Positions 16,095 through 24,897 of a stretch of DNA of 64,000 nucleotides are shown piece by piece. The notes beneath the pieces are model-generated. The model made no database searches and was not told the DNA's origin. It was given only the letters and a program-made list of their open reading frames with translations. Source of the DNA: Ardenticatenaceae bacterium (GTDB lineage Bacteria > Chloroflexota > Anaerolineae > Promineifilales > Promineifilaceae); assembly GCA_020634435.1 (NCBI GenBank), contig JACKBS010000011.1, forward strand, positions 62,001 to 126,000, given 5' to 3'. The stretch's first letter is position 1, and each line of letters starts with the position of its first letter. The position numbers and the translations under genes are program-made.

Positions 16095-17591
16095 TTATCC
16101 AGTTACCATTTCGCGCAGCTCGCGCTTGAGCACCTTGCCTGCGGCCGTGCGCGGCAGCTCTTTCATGAAGCGTACCTGCTTGGGAATCTTGTAGCGGGCC
16201 AGCTTGCCCTGGCAAAAATCAATCACCTCTTGTTCCGTCAGCGACGCGCCTTCTTTGACGACGACCAGGGCCAGCCCGACCTCTTGCCACTTGGGATCGG
16301 GGATGCCGATAACGGCCGTTTCCGCCACCCCTGGATGCTGATAAATCACATTTTCTACCTCAGCTGGATACACATTTTCGCCGCCAGAGATAAACATATC
16401 CTTCCAGCGATCAACAATGGTGTAGAACCCTTCGTCGTCGTACATGGCCGCGTCGCCCGAGTGCAGCCAGCCGCCGCGCAGCGCTTCGGCCGTTGCTTCG
16501 GGCAGATTCCAGTAGCCGGTAGTGACGTTGCCGCCGCGAATGCACAGCTCGCCTACTTCGTTGGGGCCAAGCACGTTACCCTCGCGGTCCACGATGCAAA
16601 CGTCCGTGTGCAGCACTGGTTTGCCCACCGAGCCAGCCTTGCGTACCGCATCCACTTTGGGCACCAGGAACACCGTCGGCCCGGTTTCGGTCATGCCAAA
16701 CCCCTGCTGGATGATGATGCCCCGGCTGGCGTAATCGTGCACCACAGAAGGGGGCAGGGAGGAGCCGCCACTGGCCCAGCTGCGCACGCTGCTGAGATCG
16801 TATTGGCTGAAATCGGCCGTTTGCGCCAGCATCAAATAAATGGCGGGGACCAGCAAAAGCACGCTCACCTGCCACTGCTCGATGAGCTGGAGTAGTTTGT
16901 TTGGCTCGAACTGGCGCATCACCACCAGCGTGCCGCCGGTATGGAAAATCGGTCCGGCGTACAGACCTAAGCCGCCCGCGTGGAAGCAGGGCAGCACGTT
17001 CAAATTCACGTCCCGCGCGGAGAGGTCAATTGCCTGGCCCATGCCCACGGCGTTGTAGAAAAAGTTGCCGTAAGTCACCTGCGCGCCCTTGGGGCGACCA
17101 GTCGTGCCGCTGGTGTACAAGATGGCCCAGGTGTCTTCATAGCGCAATCGCGGATCGGGCACGCCTGCCGGGTCGCCTGCGGCCAGAGTGGCCTCATCGC
17201 CCACGGTGAGCCAATGGTCAATGTGGACGACTTTTTGCAGGGCAACGGCCGTTTCCCCAAACGCCTCATCTACCAAAATCGCGCGGGGTTGGCAGTCGTT
17301 AAGAATGTATTCCAACTCCGGCACGGACAGCCGCCAGTTGAGCGTGTTCAAAATGGTGCCGCTCTTGGCGCAGGCGAACAGGGCGACGTAATAATCGGCG
17401 CTGTTGTGGGCCAAAATGGAAACACGATCGCCAGTTTGCAAGCCGAGCTGATGTACAAAAACGTGCGCCAATCGGTTAGCCCGTTCGTTGAACTGGGCAT
17501 AGGTGAACTGCTGCCCACTGTGGGCGTCCACAAGGGCTAATTTGTCTGGCGTTCGTTCAGCGTGCCGCTGAATCCAATCAAAGTGATACAT
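16095..17591 (-). CDS. Acyl-CoA synthetase (AMP-forming), copy 1
   Basis: The protein has 498 residues, an ANL-superfamily adenylating enzyme. The P-loop-like motif is ILYTSGTTGRPKGAQVTYGN (about residue 155), the adenine motif GFGMTETGPT (about 300) and the hinge and C-terminal motif GWLHSGDAAMYDDEGFYTIVD, with the catalytic lysine in RTAAGKVLKREL at the end. It activates a carboxylic acid through an acyl-AMP to an acyl-CoA. It is the first of three related but clearly diverged synthetases in the cluster, next to a MaoC hydratase. Substrate not predictable by eye; the closest group is long-chain or aromatic acid ligases. Confidence 0.88.
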   Translation of the reverse strand: MYHFDWIQRHAERTPDKLALVDAHSGQQFTYAQFNERANRLAHVFVHQLGLQTGDRVSILAHNSADYYVALFACAKSGTILNTLNWRLSVPELEYILNDCQPRAILVDEAFGETAVALQKVVHIDHWLTVGDEATLAAGDPAGVPDPRLRYEDTWAILYTSGTTGRPKGAQVTYGNFFYNAVGMGQAIDLSARDVNLNVLPCFHAGGLGLYAGPIFHTGGTLVVMRQFEPNKLLQLIEQWQVSVLLLVPAIYLMLAQTADFSQYDLSSVRSWASGGSSLPPSVVHDYASRGIIIQQGFGMTETGPTVFLVPKVDAVRKAGSVGKPVLHTDVCIVDREGNVLGPNEVGELCIRGGNVTTGYWNLPEATAEALRGGWLHSGDAAMYDDEGFYTIVDRWKDMFISGGENVYPAEVENVIYQHPGVAETAVIGIPDPKWQEVGLALVVVKEGASLTEQEVIDFCQGKLARYKIPKQVRFMKELPRTAAGKVLKRELREMVTG

Positions 17592-17606
17592 GATGCCTTC
17601 TTGTCA

Positions 17607-17662
17607 GCAACGAATTAACACGAATTGGCACGAATTTGTGTTAATTCGTGTTAATTCGTTGC
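17607..17662. repeat. Perfect 20-bp inverted repeat
   Basis: The arm GCAACGAATTAACACGAATT (17607-17626) is exactly complementary to 17643-17662. The arms themselves are built from the repeated word TTAACACGAATT. It spans the end of the hydrolase gene and the gap before synthetase 1. Confidence 0.8.
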
Positions 17663-18459
17663 AAAAAATTAGTGACGATGGCCACGGCCGTTTCTGGCTG
17701 TTCAAACGGGAAAAAGTGGCCCGCCTGGTCGATAACGGCCGTTTCTGCCTGCGGAATTGTGGCCTTGAGCAAATCTATGTTGGCGGGTGGCACCACCTTA
17801 TCCTCTGCGCCAGACAAAAGGAGTGTGGGGACAGTGATGGCCGACAGCTTGTGCTCAAAACAGGCTTCTTCCGACATGAGCGACAGCCCGATGCCCATCT
17901 GTGCCTGGTAGCCTGCTGGGTCGATGGGATGGCTGGCGCGGTAGGCCAACCATTCATCCACAATTTCTGGATGGCGCTCGCCAAACCCTGCCGCGCAGCT
18001 GATGAGGATGCCGTTGCGCAGGCGAGTGAGCGGCTCGGTCGTGGTGTCCATCAGCACGGCCAACGCCTCTTGCGTCACCGGCACGTGGCGCGGCCCGCCA
18101 AAGTTGGTGGCGGACAGAATCAATTTGCTAACTTTCTCCGGGTAGGCGAGGGCAAAGGCTTGGGCGATAAACCCACCCATGGAGTGTCCGAAAACGGCCG
18201 TTTCTTCCCACCCCAGCGCCTCTAGCAAGCAAGACAAATCTTCGGCCAGCAGTTGGGCATTGTATGGCCCAGCAGGCTTTTCCGTTTCGCCTACGCCGCG
18301 ATTATCATAGCTGAGCACGGTGAAATGTTCCGCTAGCCCCGGCACCATCTTGTGCCACATCCAGCGGCTGTAGCCCAACCCGGCCACCAACACCAGCGGC
18401 GGCCCACTGCCTTCGATTTCGTATGCCATTGTGATGCCGTTTGCGGTTACTGTTGCCAT
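17641..18459 (-). CDS. Alpha/beta hydrolase
   Basis: The protein has 272 residues from the ATG at 18459, which has AAAGGAAAC before it; an ATG 15 bases upstream is less likely. Features are the oxyanion HG-like VLVAGLGYSRWMW, the nucleophile elbow FGHSMGGFIAQAFA (Ser about 97), the acid region LLLSGAEDKVVPPAN and the late His in IDQAGHFFPFEQPE. The catalytic triad is complete. It could be a thioesterase or lactonase-type esterase acting with the neighbouring synthetases; no substrate is indicated. Confidence 0.85.
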   Translation of the reverse strand: MATVTANGITMAYEIEGSGPPLVLVAGLGYSRWMWHKMVPGLAEHFTVLSYDNRGVGETEKPAGPYNAQLLAEDLSCLLEALGWEETAVFGHSMGGFIAQAFALAYPEKVSKLILSATNFGGPRHVPVTQEALAVLMDTTTEPLTRLRNGILISCAAGFGERHPEIVDEWLAYRASHPIDPAGYQAQMGIGLSLMSEEACFEHKLSAITVPTLLLSGAEDKVVPPANIDLLKATIPQAETAVIDQAGHFFPFEQPETAVAIVTNFLQRINTN

Positions 18460-18479
18460 TTTGTTTCCTTTCACTCTTT

Positions 18480-18735
18480 ACCCTCACCCCAGCCCTCTCC
18501 CTACGAGGGAGAGGGAGCCGGTTCCCTCCCCTGTCAGGGTTCAGGGGTGGACAGGTATTCGCTTTGAGGCAAAACTCGCTCAATGAACGTGTCATTCCGA
18601 GGTCCTCCGAGGAATCTCTCCGCTTTGTAAGTCGGAAGATTCCTCACTTCGTTCGGAATAACACCCCCAGTTGCGCTTCATTTTGTAGCCTGTCCGCCCT
18701 TAACCCTGTCAGGGGGAGGGTTAGGGAGGGGTCTT
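18480..18735. repeat. Intergenic repeat cluster
   Basis: These 256 bases hold no credible gene. They contain a CT-rich palindromic unit (CCCTCTCCCTACGAGGGAGA...), a second related unit near 18700 (CCCTGTCAGGGGGAGGG), and between them an inverted pair of the type GTCATTCCGAGG...GAGGAATCT / AGATTCCTCACTTCG...GGAATAAC. These are the usual forms of small mobile intergenic repeats, two nested. Confidence 0.6.
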
Positions 18736-20256
18736 TCAATCCAATAACTCCCTCAGCTCTGCTTTGATGACCTTGCCATAGGGCGAATAGGGCAGGGCGT
18801 CGGTAAAGATGACGCGCTTGGGAATTTTGTAGCGGGCCAGTTTGCCCTGACAGTGCTTGATCAAGTCGGCCTCGGTGACGGCGTCGCCGTTGGCTTTCAC
18901 CACGACCATCACGCCCACTTCGCCCCACTTCTCGTCTGGCTGGCCGATGAGCGCCGCCTCGGCAACTGCTTCGTGGGCTACAAAGACTGCTTCCACCTCG
19001 GCCGCGTACACATTCTCGCCGCCGCTGATAATCATGTCCTTAAAACGCCCGGCAATGAAGAAATAACCATCCTCGTCCATTTTGGCCATGTCGCCGGTGT
19101 GGAACCAGCCGTCGCGCAGTGCTTCAGCGGTGGCTTCTGCGTTGCGCCAGTAGCCCGTGGTGACGTGTGGCCCTTTGATAATGAGTTCGCCGGTTTGGTT
19201 TGGGGGAACGGTACGGCCGTTTTCATCCACCAGCTTCATTTCACTGTGAAAAATCGGCTTGCCCACTGTGCCCGGCTTGTTTAACGGATCATCATCGTTC
19301 ATAGCGAAGCAGTTGGTGCCGACTTCCGTCAAGCCATACCCCTGGCGGAACGGTTTGCCCGTCGCCTCGCGCCACGCTTCGATGAGCGACACCGGGCAGG
19401 GTGCGCCGCCGCTGATGAACCAGCGAATGGCGCTAAAGTCGGTTTGGGTTAACTCTGGCGTATTGAGCCACATCTGGAAAATTGTGGGTACGCCTAGCAG
19501 CACGGTGCATTTTTCGTCAACCACTTGCCGCAGCGTTTCGGTTGGATCAAACTGGCGCATGAGCACAATGCGCCCACCGACGTAAAACAGCGGCGTCAGG
19601 AAAACAAATAACCCGCCGGAGTGGAACATCGGCGTAAAAATCGGTGAAATGTCGTCCTGCGTCAGCCCCCAGCTGATAACGGTGTTAATCGCGTTCCACA
19701 AAATTTGGCGGTGGGGAATCATGGCCCCTTTCGGCTTCCCGGTGGTCCCAGAGGTGTACAAAATGCAGGCGGTGTCGTCGGGGTGGAGAGACGGCCGTTC
19801 CGGTTCTCCCTCATCCGCTGCGGCCAGCTCATCTTCATAAACCAGCGCCCCCGCAATCTCTGCCCCTTCTACGCTGACCAGATGCTCAACCTCAATGTTG
19901 GGCAGCATGTCCGCCAGCGTTTCCGTAAATTCTGGCCCGCAGATAAGCACTTTGGAGCCACAATCTTGCACGATATAGGCCAGCTCATCGGCCACCAGTC
20001 GCCAGTTCAATGGCGCAAAAATCGCCCCGATCTTGGTTGCGGCATACATCAAATCAACGTACACGACGCTGTTGTGCGCCAGCAGCGACACCACATCCCC
20101 GTGCTGCACGCCCAATTTCTGCAAAAAATGACAGGCCCGGTTAACCCGCGCGTTCAGCTGGGCAAAGGTGTAGCTCTCGCCCGTAGCTAGCTCGCGCAGT
20201 GCCACCCGGTCGGGGGTTAGTTCGGCTCGTTTGCTGAGTAAATTGCTTGCGTCCAT
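18736..20256 (-). CDS. Acyl-CoA synthetase (AMP-forming), copy 2
   Basis: The protein has 506 residues. Motifs: CILYTSGTTGKPKGAMIPHR (about 175), GYGLTEVGTN (about 310), DGWFHTGDMAKMDEDGYFFI and the C-terminal SPYGKVIKAELREL with the catalytic Lys. The whole fold is present, so it should form acyl-CoA from acid, ATP and CoA. It is more similar to copy 1 than to copy 3 in its loops. It has no good ribosome-binding site. It lies between two alpha/beta hydrolase genes. Confidence 0.88.
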   Translation of the reverse strand: MDASNLLSKRAELTPDRVALRELATGESYTFAQLNARVNRACHFLQKLGVQHGDVVSLLAHNSVVYVDLMYAATKIGAIFAPLNWRLVADELAYIVQDCGSKVLICGPEFTETLADMLPNIEVEHLVSVEGAEIAGALVYEDELAAADEGEPERPSLHPDDTACILYTSGTTGKPKGAMIPHRQILWNAINTVISWGLTQDDISPIFTPMFHSGGLFVFLTPLFYVGGRIVLMRQFDPTETLRQVVDEKCTVLLGVPTIFQMWLNTPELTQTDFSAIRWFISGGAPCPVSLIEAWREATGKPFRQGYGLTEVGTNCFAMNDDDPLNKPGTVGKPIFHSEMKLVDENGRTVPPNQTGELIIKGPHVTTGYWRNAEATAEALRDGWFHTGDMAKMDEDGYFFIAGRFKDMIISGGENVYAAEVEAVFVAHEAVAEAALIGQPDEKWGEVGVMVVVKANGDAVTEADLIKHCQGKLARYKIPKRVIFTDALPYSPYGKVIKAELRELLD

Positions 20257-20265
20257 AAGGTTAAG

Positions 20266-20336
20266 GGGAGATTGGGGAGTGGAGATTGGAGATTAAAACT
20301 ACTCTCAATCTCCAATCTCTAATCTCCAGTCTCTTC
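20266..20336. repeat. GAGATTGGAGATT inverted repeat
   Basis: GGAGATTGGAGATTA at about 20281-20295 faces AATCTCCAATCTCTAATCTCC at about 20308-20328. It spans the end of the second hydrolase gene and can form a strong hairpin. Confidence 0.65.
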
Positions 20337-21161
20337 TAGAAAGGTACTAATTTCTTGGGCTAACACCGCCACATTGTCGCCAAAAAACATCGTCATATGG
20401 TTGCCTGGGACCGCTTTGTAGCGGCAGTTGGGCAGGGCGGCGACGGTTTCTTGTGCTTGCTCAGGTGGCACCACGGGCATAGAGCCGGGGGCGCCAAACG
20501 GGCCGGGCGCGTGGAGCATGATGGTGGGCTGCTGTACCTTGGCAAAGATAGCGGGCCACGGTTCAGCCAGGGCTTTGTCGATGGCTTCGGCGATGTTATC
20601 GGGGCGGGAACGAGCCTGAACGGAGCCGTCTGCGTTAGATTGTACATCAGCACGATAATAATTTTCTACGGCCGTATCCCAAAAACCTTGCCAATAGGCC
20701 GCATTTTTAATCGCGTCCCGGTAGGCTTCCCAGGAGGGAATGCGCTGGCCCAGCCGGTCCAATGATGGTTTGATGAGTTCCTTCACGTTGGGATGCAAAA
20801 AACCGGAATCCATGACGATGCACTTGGCGATGCGTTCCGGGAAATTTGCGGCCATGTAGCAGGCGAGCAGCCCGCCAAACGAATGCCCGGCCAAAATGGC
20901 CTGATCCAGATTCAGATTATCCATTAACCCTAAAATGTCGGCGGCGTGATCGGCCATGCTGTAGCCGACGTCTGGCTTGTCGCTCTGGCCACGCCCGCGC
21001 AAATCGACAGCCAGTAGGCGGTTGGGCAGGCTGCTGGCGGCCAGCCCATCAAAAAAGTGGGCATTGGCCGTCAGGCCATGCAGCAAAATCAAGGGAGGCT
21101 CGTTCCCAGGGTGGTCGAGATAGTGAAGCGAAATGCCGTTGGTTTGCGTGAAATTGCCCAT
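20319..21161 (-). CDS. Alpha/beta hydrolase
   Basis: The protein has 280 residues from the ATG at 21161 (MGNFTQTNGISLHYLDHPG). The oxyanion motif is LILLHGLTANAHFF, the nucleophile elbow ILAGHSFGGLLACYMA (Ser about 105) and the acid and His lie in the C-terminal third (VPGNHMTMFFGDN). It is an intact hydrolase of the epoxide hydrolase/haloperoxidase-like superfamily, between acyl-CoA synthetases 2 and 3. The function is not predictable. Confidence 0.83.
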   Translation of the reverse strand: MGNFTQTNGISLHYLDHPGNEPPLILLHGLTANAHFFDGLAASSLPNRLLAVDLRGRGQSDKPDVGYSMADHAADILGLMDNLNLDQAILAGHSFGGLLACYMAANFPERIAKCIVMDSGFLHPNVKELIKPSLDRLGQRIPSWEAYRDAIKNAAYWQGFWDTAVENYYRADVQSNADGSVQARSRPDNIAEAIDKALAEPWPAIFAKVQQPTIMLHAPGPFGAPGSMPVVPPEQAQETVAALPNCRYKAVPGNHMTMFFGDNVAVLAQEISTFLEETGD

Positions 21162-21167
21162 TTTTCC

Positions 21168-21217
21168 CGTATTCCGTGTTCGGTGAACGGTAGACCGATT
21201 ACCGTTCACCGATTACT
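21168..21217. repeat. CGGTGAACGGTA / ACCGTTCACCG inverted repeat
   Basis: TTCGGTGAACGGTA (from 21178) faces TACCGTTCACCGATTA (to about 21216). It is the same family as the tracts at 11050 and 34301. Confidence 0.6.
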
Positions 21218-22757
21218 AAATCTGCGTGTCCTTATCGTCCCAGAAGGGCTGGCGCATGACGCGCTTGAGCGTTTTGCCCGCCACACTGCGCGGAAAATCG
21301 TCCATGATGACGATGCGGCTCACTTTTTGGTAGCGGGCCTCGACGCGCTCGTTGACCCAATCGCGCAGCGCTTCTTCGCTAATCGTGCCCGGTTCGTTCA
21401 AAATGACGGTGGCCATCGGGGTTTCGCCCCACTTGTCGTCGGGAATGCCGAATACGGCCGTTTCCCGCACTGCCGGATGCTGCACAATTAGCTCCTCAAT
21501 GTCCCGTGGATAGACGTTCACCCCCCCAGAGATGATCAAATCTTTTTGTCGATCCACCAGATAAAGAAAGCCATCTTCATCTACGTAGCCCAAATCGCCG
21601 CTAAACAGCCAGCCGTCGCGGATGGCGTTGGCGGTGAGATCGGGCCGTTTGTAGTAACCGGGCATGGTGATGGGGCCACGCCCCACAATTTCGCCCACTT
21701 CGCCGGGGGCACATAATTCGCCTGCGGCATTGACGATGCGCATCTCAAACAGTGGCGGTGGTGCACCCACGCTGCCCGGCTTTTGTGGAAAGTCGAACTT
21801 ATCCAGAATGGTGACAAAGCCTTCGGTGAGGCCGTACAGCTCGTAAAAACGACCGGGCAAATGCCGATCCAGCGCCTCTTTATGCTCAAGATGCAGCGGT
21901 GCGCCCACGGAGCAAATCATCTCTAGCGACTGCATTTTGGCCGGATCAAAGTTGGGTGCGTGCATCATGGCGATGATTTGCGAGGGCACCATCATGATGT
22001 GGGTGACTTTTTCTTGGGCGACCGTTTCAATGAGCGCTTCAGCGTCAAAATAGGGGTGCAAAATGTATTTGCAGCCCAGGAACATCGCGGGCATCAGCGT
22101 GAGAAAAGCGCCGTTGAAGACGAGCGAACCGGTGTGCAAAATGACGCTTTCCGGCGTGATGCGGTAGGCGGTGGCGAAGCTGGTGCAATACGCCGCGCGA
22201 ATGGCGTGCGTATGGACAATCCCTTTGGGCAGCCCCGTTGTGCCGCTGCTGTAGATGATGTTGTATGGGTCTTCTTCGTGGACGGGGGTGTAGGGTGGTT
22301 CGGTGTTGGCAGAAACGGCCGTCAACCCATGATAATTTTGATAACCATCCACCTCGCCATCAATTAAAATGAAACGGTCGGCGCGAATGTTTGTCAGGTC
22401 GCCGCGGATTTTGTCCAGCTCCGGGGCAAAGTCAGCGTTGGTGACCACAGCGATGCTGTCGGAGTCGTTGAGCAGGCGGCTGAGGCCCGTGCCGCGCAGC
22501 ATAGGGCTGAGGGGCACCACCACGACGCCCAGCTTGGCCACGGCCCAGAAAATCTCCAATTGTTCTAAACAGTTGGGCAAAATGGTGGCCAGCTTGTCGC
22601 CCTTTTGCAGCCCAAGCTGCACCAGCACATTGGCCAGGCGATTGACACGGCCGTTTAGCTGGCGAAAGGTCAGATGGTGGTCTTGGAAGAGAACGGCCGT
22701 TTGGTGTGGGCGATAGATTGCGTGTCTGGGTAGCAACGTCCCAATGTTCACATGCAT
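21216..22757 (-). CDS. Acyl-CoA synthetase (AMP-forming), copy 3
   Basis: The protein has 513 residues. Motifs: NIIYSSGTTGLPKGIVHTH (about 170), YELYGLTEGFVTILD (about 295), DGWLFSGDLGYVDEDGFLYL and SVAGKTLKRVMRQPF with the catalytic Lys. It differs from copies 1 and 2 in its N-terminal and mid regions (for example LEMICSVGAPLHLEHKEALD), which suggests another acid substrate. It is the first gene of the minus-strand cluster that ends with livM; no promoter is obvious in the 250 bases upstream. Confidence 0.87.
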   Translation of the reverse strand: MHVNIGTLLPRHAIYRPHQTAVLFQDHHLTFRQLNGRVNRLANVLVQLGLQKGDKLATILPNCLEQLEIFWAVAKLGVVVVPLSPMLRGTGLSRLLNDSDSIAVVTNADFAPELDKIRGDLTNIRADRFILIDGEVDGYQNYHGLTAVSANTEPPYTPVHEEDPYNIIYSSGTTGLPKGIVHTHAIRAAYCTSFATAYRITPESVILHTGSLVFNGAFLTLMPAMFLGCKYILHPYFDAEALIETVAQEKVTHIMMVPSQIIAMMHAPNFDPAKMQSLEMICSVGAPLHLEHKEALDRHLPGRFYELYGLTEGFVTILDKFDFPQKPGSVGAPPPLFEMRIVNAAGELCAPGEVGEIVGRGPITMPGYYKRPDLTANAIRDGWLFSGDLGYVDEDGFLYLVDRQKDLIISGGVNVYPRDIEELIVQHPAVRETAVFGIPDDKWGETPMATVILNEPGTISEEALRDWVNERVEARYQKVSRIVIMDDFPRSVAGKTLKRVMRQPFWDDKDTQI

Positions 22758-23015
22758 AAAATTCTCTCGGTCACTGCTGCTCCTCTTCCCAGGAGCGAAT
22801 GCTGATGCGGGCAGGGAATAATCTGTTTGGATAGTTTACCAAAGCGAGGTTGCCTAAAAGTAACAAAACTGCCCAATAAGGCGTGATGAGAGTCAATTGA
22901 AATGCAGCGAACGAGCGAGTCTATGGTCTTTGTTGAATTTTTTGTGGTCTTTGCCTGGCAATGGGTGGGAATACTGTTTTTTTGCGAGAGAAGGAACGGC
23001 CGTTCCCCCATCAAA

Positions 23016-23180
23016 TCAGCAGATAATTGTGTAGAGATTGCTTTCCGTGCGATTCCAGTCGAACAAATCCTGAACGGCCGTTGCCAGCATCGGCAGCGCG
23101 AGCAGCACCCCCAGCCAAAGCCAAGTGCGGGCGGGCGCAGGGGATTTTTGCGCGGTTGGTAAAATTGGTTTGGATTGCAT
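23016..23180 (-). CDS. Small single-pass membrane protein (54 residues)
   Basis: The product is too short for usual gene-calling limits but has a strong GGAGG six bases before its ATG at 23180. It begins MQSKPILPTAQKSPAPAR, then has one hydrophobic helix (TWLWLGVLLALPMLATAVQ) and a short polar tail ending TIIC. Topology would be N-terminus in. It contains an in-frame ACGGCCGT site. Nothing is recognised about its function; it lies alone between synthetase 3 and the phosphoesterase-like gene, upstream of and in the same direction as the synthetase. Confidence 0.55.
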   Translation of the reverse strand: MQSKPILPTAQKSPAPARTWLWLGVLLALPMLATAVQDLFDWNRTESNLYTIIC

Positions 23181-23545
23181 AATTGCCTCCGTCGTGGCTA
23201 AAACTTTGCGTAAATGAATAGGGGGAGATTTTGCTAAACGGCCGTCAGCAATTCGTGAACAGTTTGCTGCGGCAAATGGGGGTAAGGCAGACGGTAAGAA
23301 TCATGCTGCATCCTGACACTGATTTTTCACGTCTCTAAATTGGGACGTAAGGCCCGACGACCACCCACAGAGCAGAAGAGCCGAAGACGATCAGCTAGGA
23401 TTTTGAGTACCAAAACTGGGGAATGAGCAGAATTTACGGGGAAAGTGTACTCAACTTCGTTCAATAATTAAGCGACATTGGGTAAGACGGCCGTTTGCAT
23501 TGGTCTGATCCCACCCCAACCATCTTTCCGACGACATGTCCGCCC
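23181..23545. other. Intergenic region, no gene seen
   Basis: About 365 bases between two divergent genes. It holds two ACGGCCGT copies (23239, 23487) and short self-complementary pieces (GACGTCTCTAAATTGGGACGT-like at about 23328-23350), but no reading frame with a ribosome-binding site and no RNA family I can name. Confidence 0.5.
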
Positions 23546-24805
23546 ATGAGTAGTCAGGCTGATAAAAGACAAACTATGCAAAATTCCACATTGACACAAG
23601 AGCATACCGAATTAAACGAGCCCACGTTAAACATTTTGGAAGAGGGCTTGCTGCATAAGGTCATGCTGTTTTTCCATTTGCCCACACGACTGCCAGCCGT
23701 GCTGGTGATTGTGTTGGCGCTGCTGCTGGCCGGATTTGCCGGGGCCATTTGGTTTCTGATTACGGCTGATAATCCAATGGCTAAATTGGTGTCTGTGCTG
23801 CTGGTGCTGTTTATGGCTGCGGACATGACATTGCTGCTCACGCTGCCGCAGCAAAAGGTATCGTTTGGGCCGTGGAAGGCGCAGCTGTTTGTGCTGGCTG
23901 TACCGCGTTTGGCGGCAACGATGGGCGTCGCCTTGATCGCTCCCTGGCTGAGCGGTAACTGGAGTTTGTGGCTTTTTCTGGCTATCCAGGTGGCGGGAAC
24001 GGCCGCTTTTATTCGCGGCTACTTTATCGAACCATTCAAATTGCGCATGACGGCCGTAATGGCCTTTACGGATCGCCTGCCGTTAGGTACAGAACCGATC
24101 AAGGTTTTGCACATTAGCGATCTGCACGTGGAGCGCCTTACCGACCGCGAAGCGCGGGTGCTGGAGCTGGCCCAAGAAGCAAAGCCGGACCTCATTGTTA
24201 TCTCCGGCGATTACGTGAACTTGTCTTACAACCGCGACCCAGAAACGCTGCGACAGGTGCGGCAGCTGCTGAGCCAGCTGTCGGCTCCTTACGGCGTGTT
24301 TGCTACGCTGGGCAGCCCACCGGTTGATTTACGTGAAACGGTTGTGCCGATTTTTGACGGTTTGAACATCACGCTGCTGCGTCATGGTTGGCAGAAGGTG
24401 GATTTAGGCAACGGCCGTTGCCTCACCGTCATGGGGATGGATTGCAGCCACGATTTGCCAGTAGACGCCGGGCGACTGGCTCGCCTGGTCACGTCTGCGC
24501 CACAAGATGCGCCGCAGTTGCTAGTTTACCATTCGCCAGAACTCATGCCCGAAGCAATCGAGCACCAGATTGATCTGTACGTGTGTGGTCACACGCATGG
24601 GGGGCAGGTTCGATTGCCGCTGGTTGGCCCTGTTTTTACCAGCTCTCAGTTGGGGCGTCGTTTTGTGATGGGGCTGTATCGTTACGGCCGTACCACGCTT
24701 TACGTAAGCCGCGGCATTGGCCTGGAAGGGCTGAGCGCTCCCCGCGTCCGCTTCCTCTGCCCCCCAGAAATGACTCTCTTCACCATCATGTCCAACGGCG
24801 GATAG
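23546..24805 (+). CDS. Membrane-anchored calcineurin-like phosphoesterase, GNHD motif missing
   Basis: The protein has 419 residues from the ATG at 23546; an ATG at 23576 is equally possible, neither has a clear ribosome-binding site. Residues about 40-170 carry four hydrophobic segments; the rest is a YkuE-like metallophosphoesterase domain with VLHISDLHVERLTD (Asp, His), LIVISGDYVN (Asp) and the C-terminal VCGHTHGGQV. The third metal-site motif, which should read LGNHD, is TLGSPPVD, so the bridging Asn and catalytic His are lost. The protein may be inactive or have changed its role. The equivalent intact proteins act on the outer side of the membrane. Confidence 0.85.
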   Translation: MSSQADKRQTMQNSTLTQEHTELNEPTLNILEEGLLHKVMLFFHLPTRLPAVLVIVLALLLAGFAGAIWFLITADNPMAKLVSVLLVLFMAADMTLLLTLPQQKVSFGPWKAQLFVLAVPRLAATMGVALIAPWLSGNWSLWLFLAIQVAGTAAFIRGYFIEPFKLRMTAVMAFTDRLPLGTEPIKVLHISDLHVERLTDREARVLELAQEAKPDLIVISGDYVNLSYNRDPETLRQVRQLLSQLSAPYGVFATLGSPPVDLRETVVPIFDGLNITLLRHGWQKVDLGNGRCLTVMGMDCSHDLPVDAGRLARLVTSAPQDAPQLLVYHSPELMPEAIEHQIDLYVCGHTHGGQVRLPLVGPVFTSSQLGRRFVMGLYRYGRTTLYVSRGIGLEGLSAPRVRFLCPPEMTLFTIMSNGG

Positions 24806-24812
24806 AATGGCT

Positions 24813-24897
24813 AATGGTCAATTTTAGGGGATGAACGAACAAGCCAAATGAAGAACCCCCATTAACCATTTACAATTAGTTGTTAACCATTGACCAT
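24813..24897. repeat. Inverted repeat between convergent genes
   Basis: GGCTAATGGTCAAT (24808-24821) is matched in inverted form by ATTGACCATTA (24887-24897), with a second pair GGTTAATGG/CCATTAACC inside. It probably serves as a two-way transcription end. Confidence 0.5.

Noticed and set aside
16056..16895. 279-codon plus-strand frame opposite acyl-CoA synthetase 1
   Set aside because: Antisense to a complete ANL enzyme with all motifs; no similarity of its own.
18480..18735. A CRISPR-like array in the repeat-rich gap
   Set aside because: Repeats are palindromic and nested, not regularly spaced with unique spacers of constant length.
22902..23162. 86-codon plus-strand frame upstream of the phosphoesterase-like gene
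   Set aside because: It has no ribosome-binding site and is opposite the better-supported 54-residue gene.
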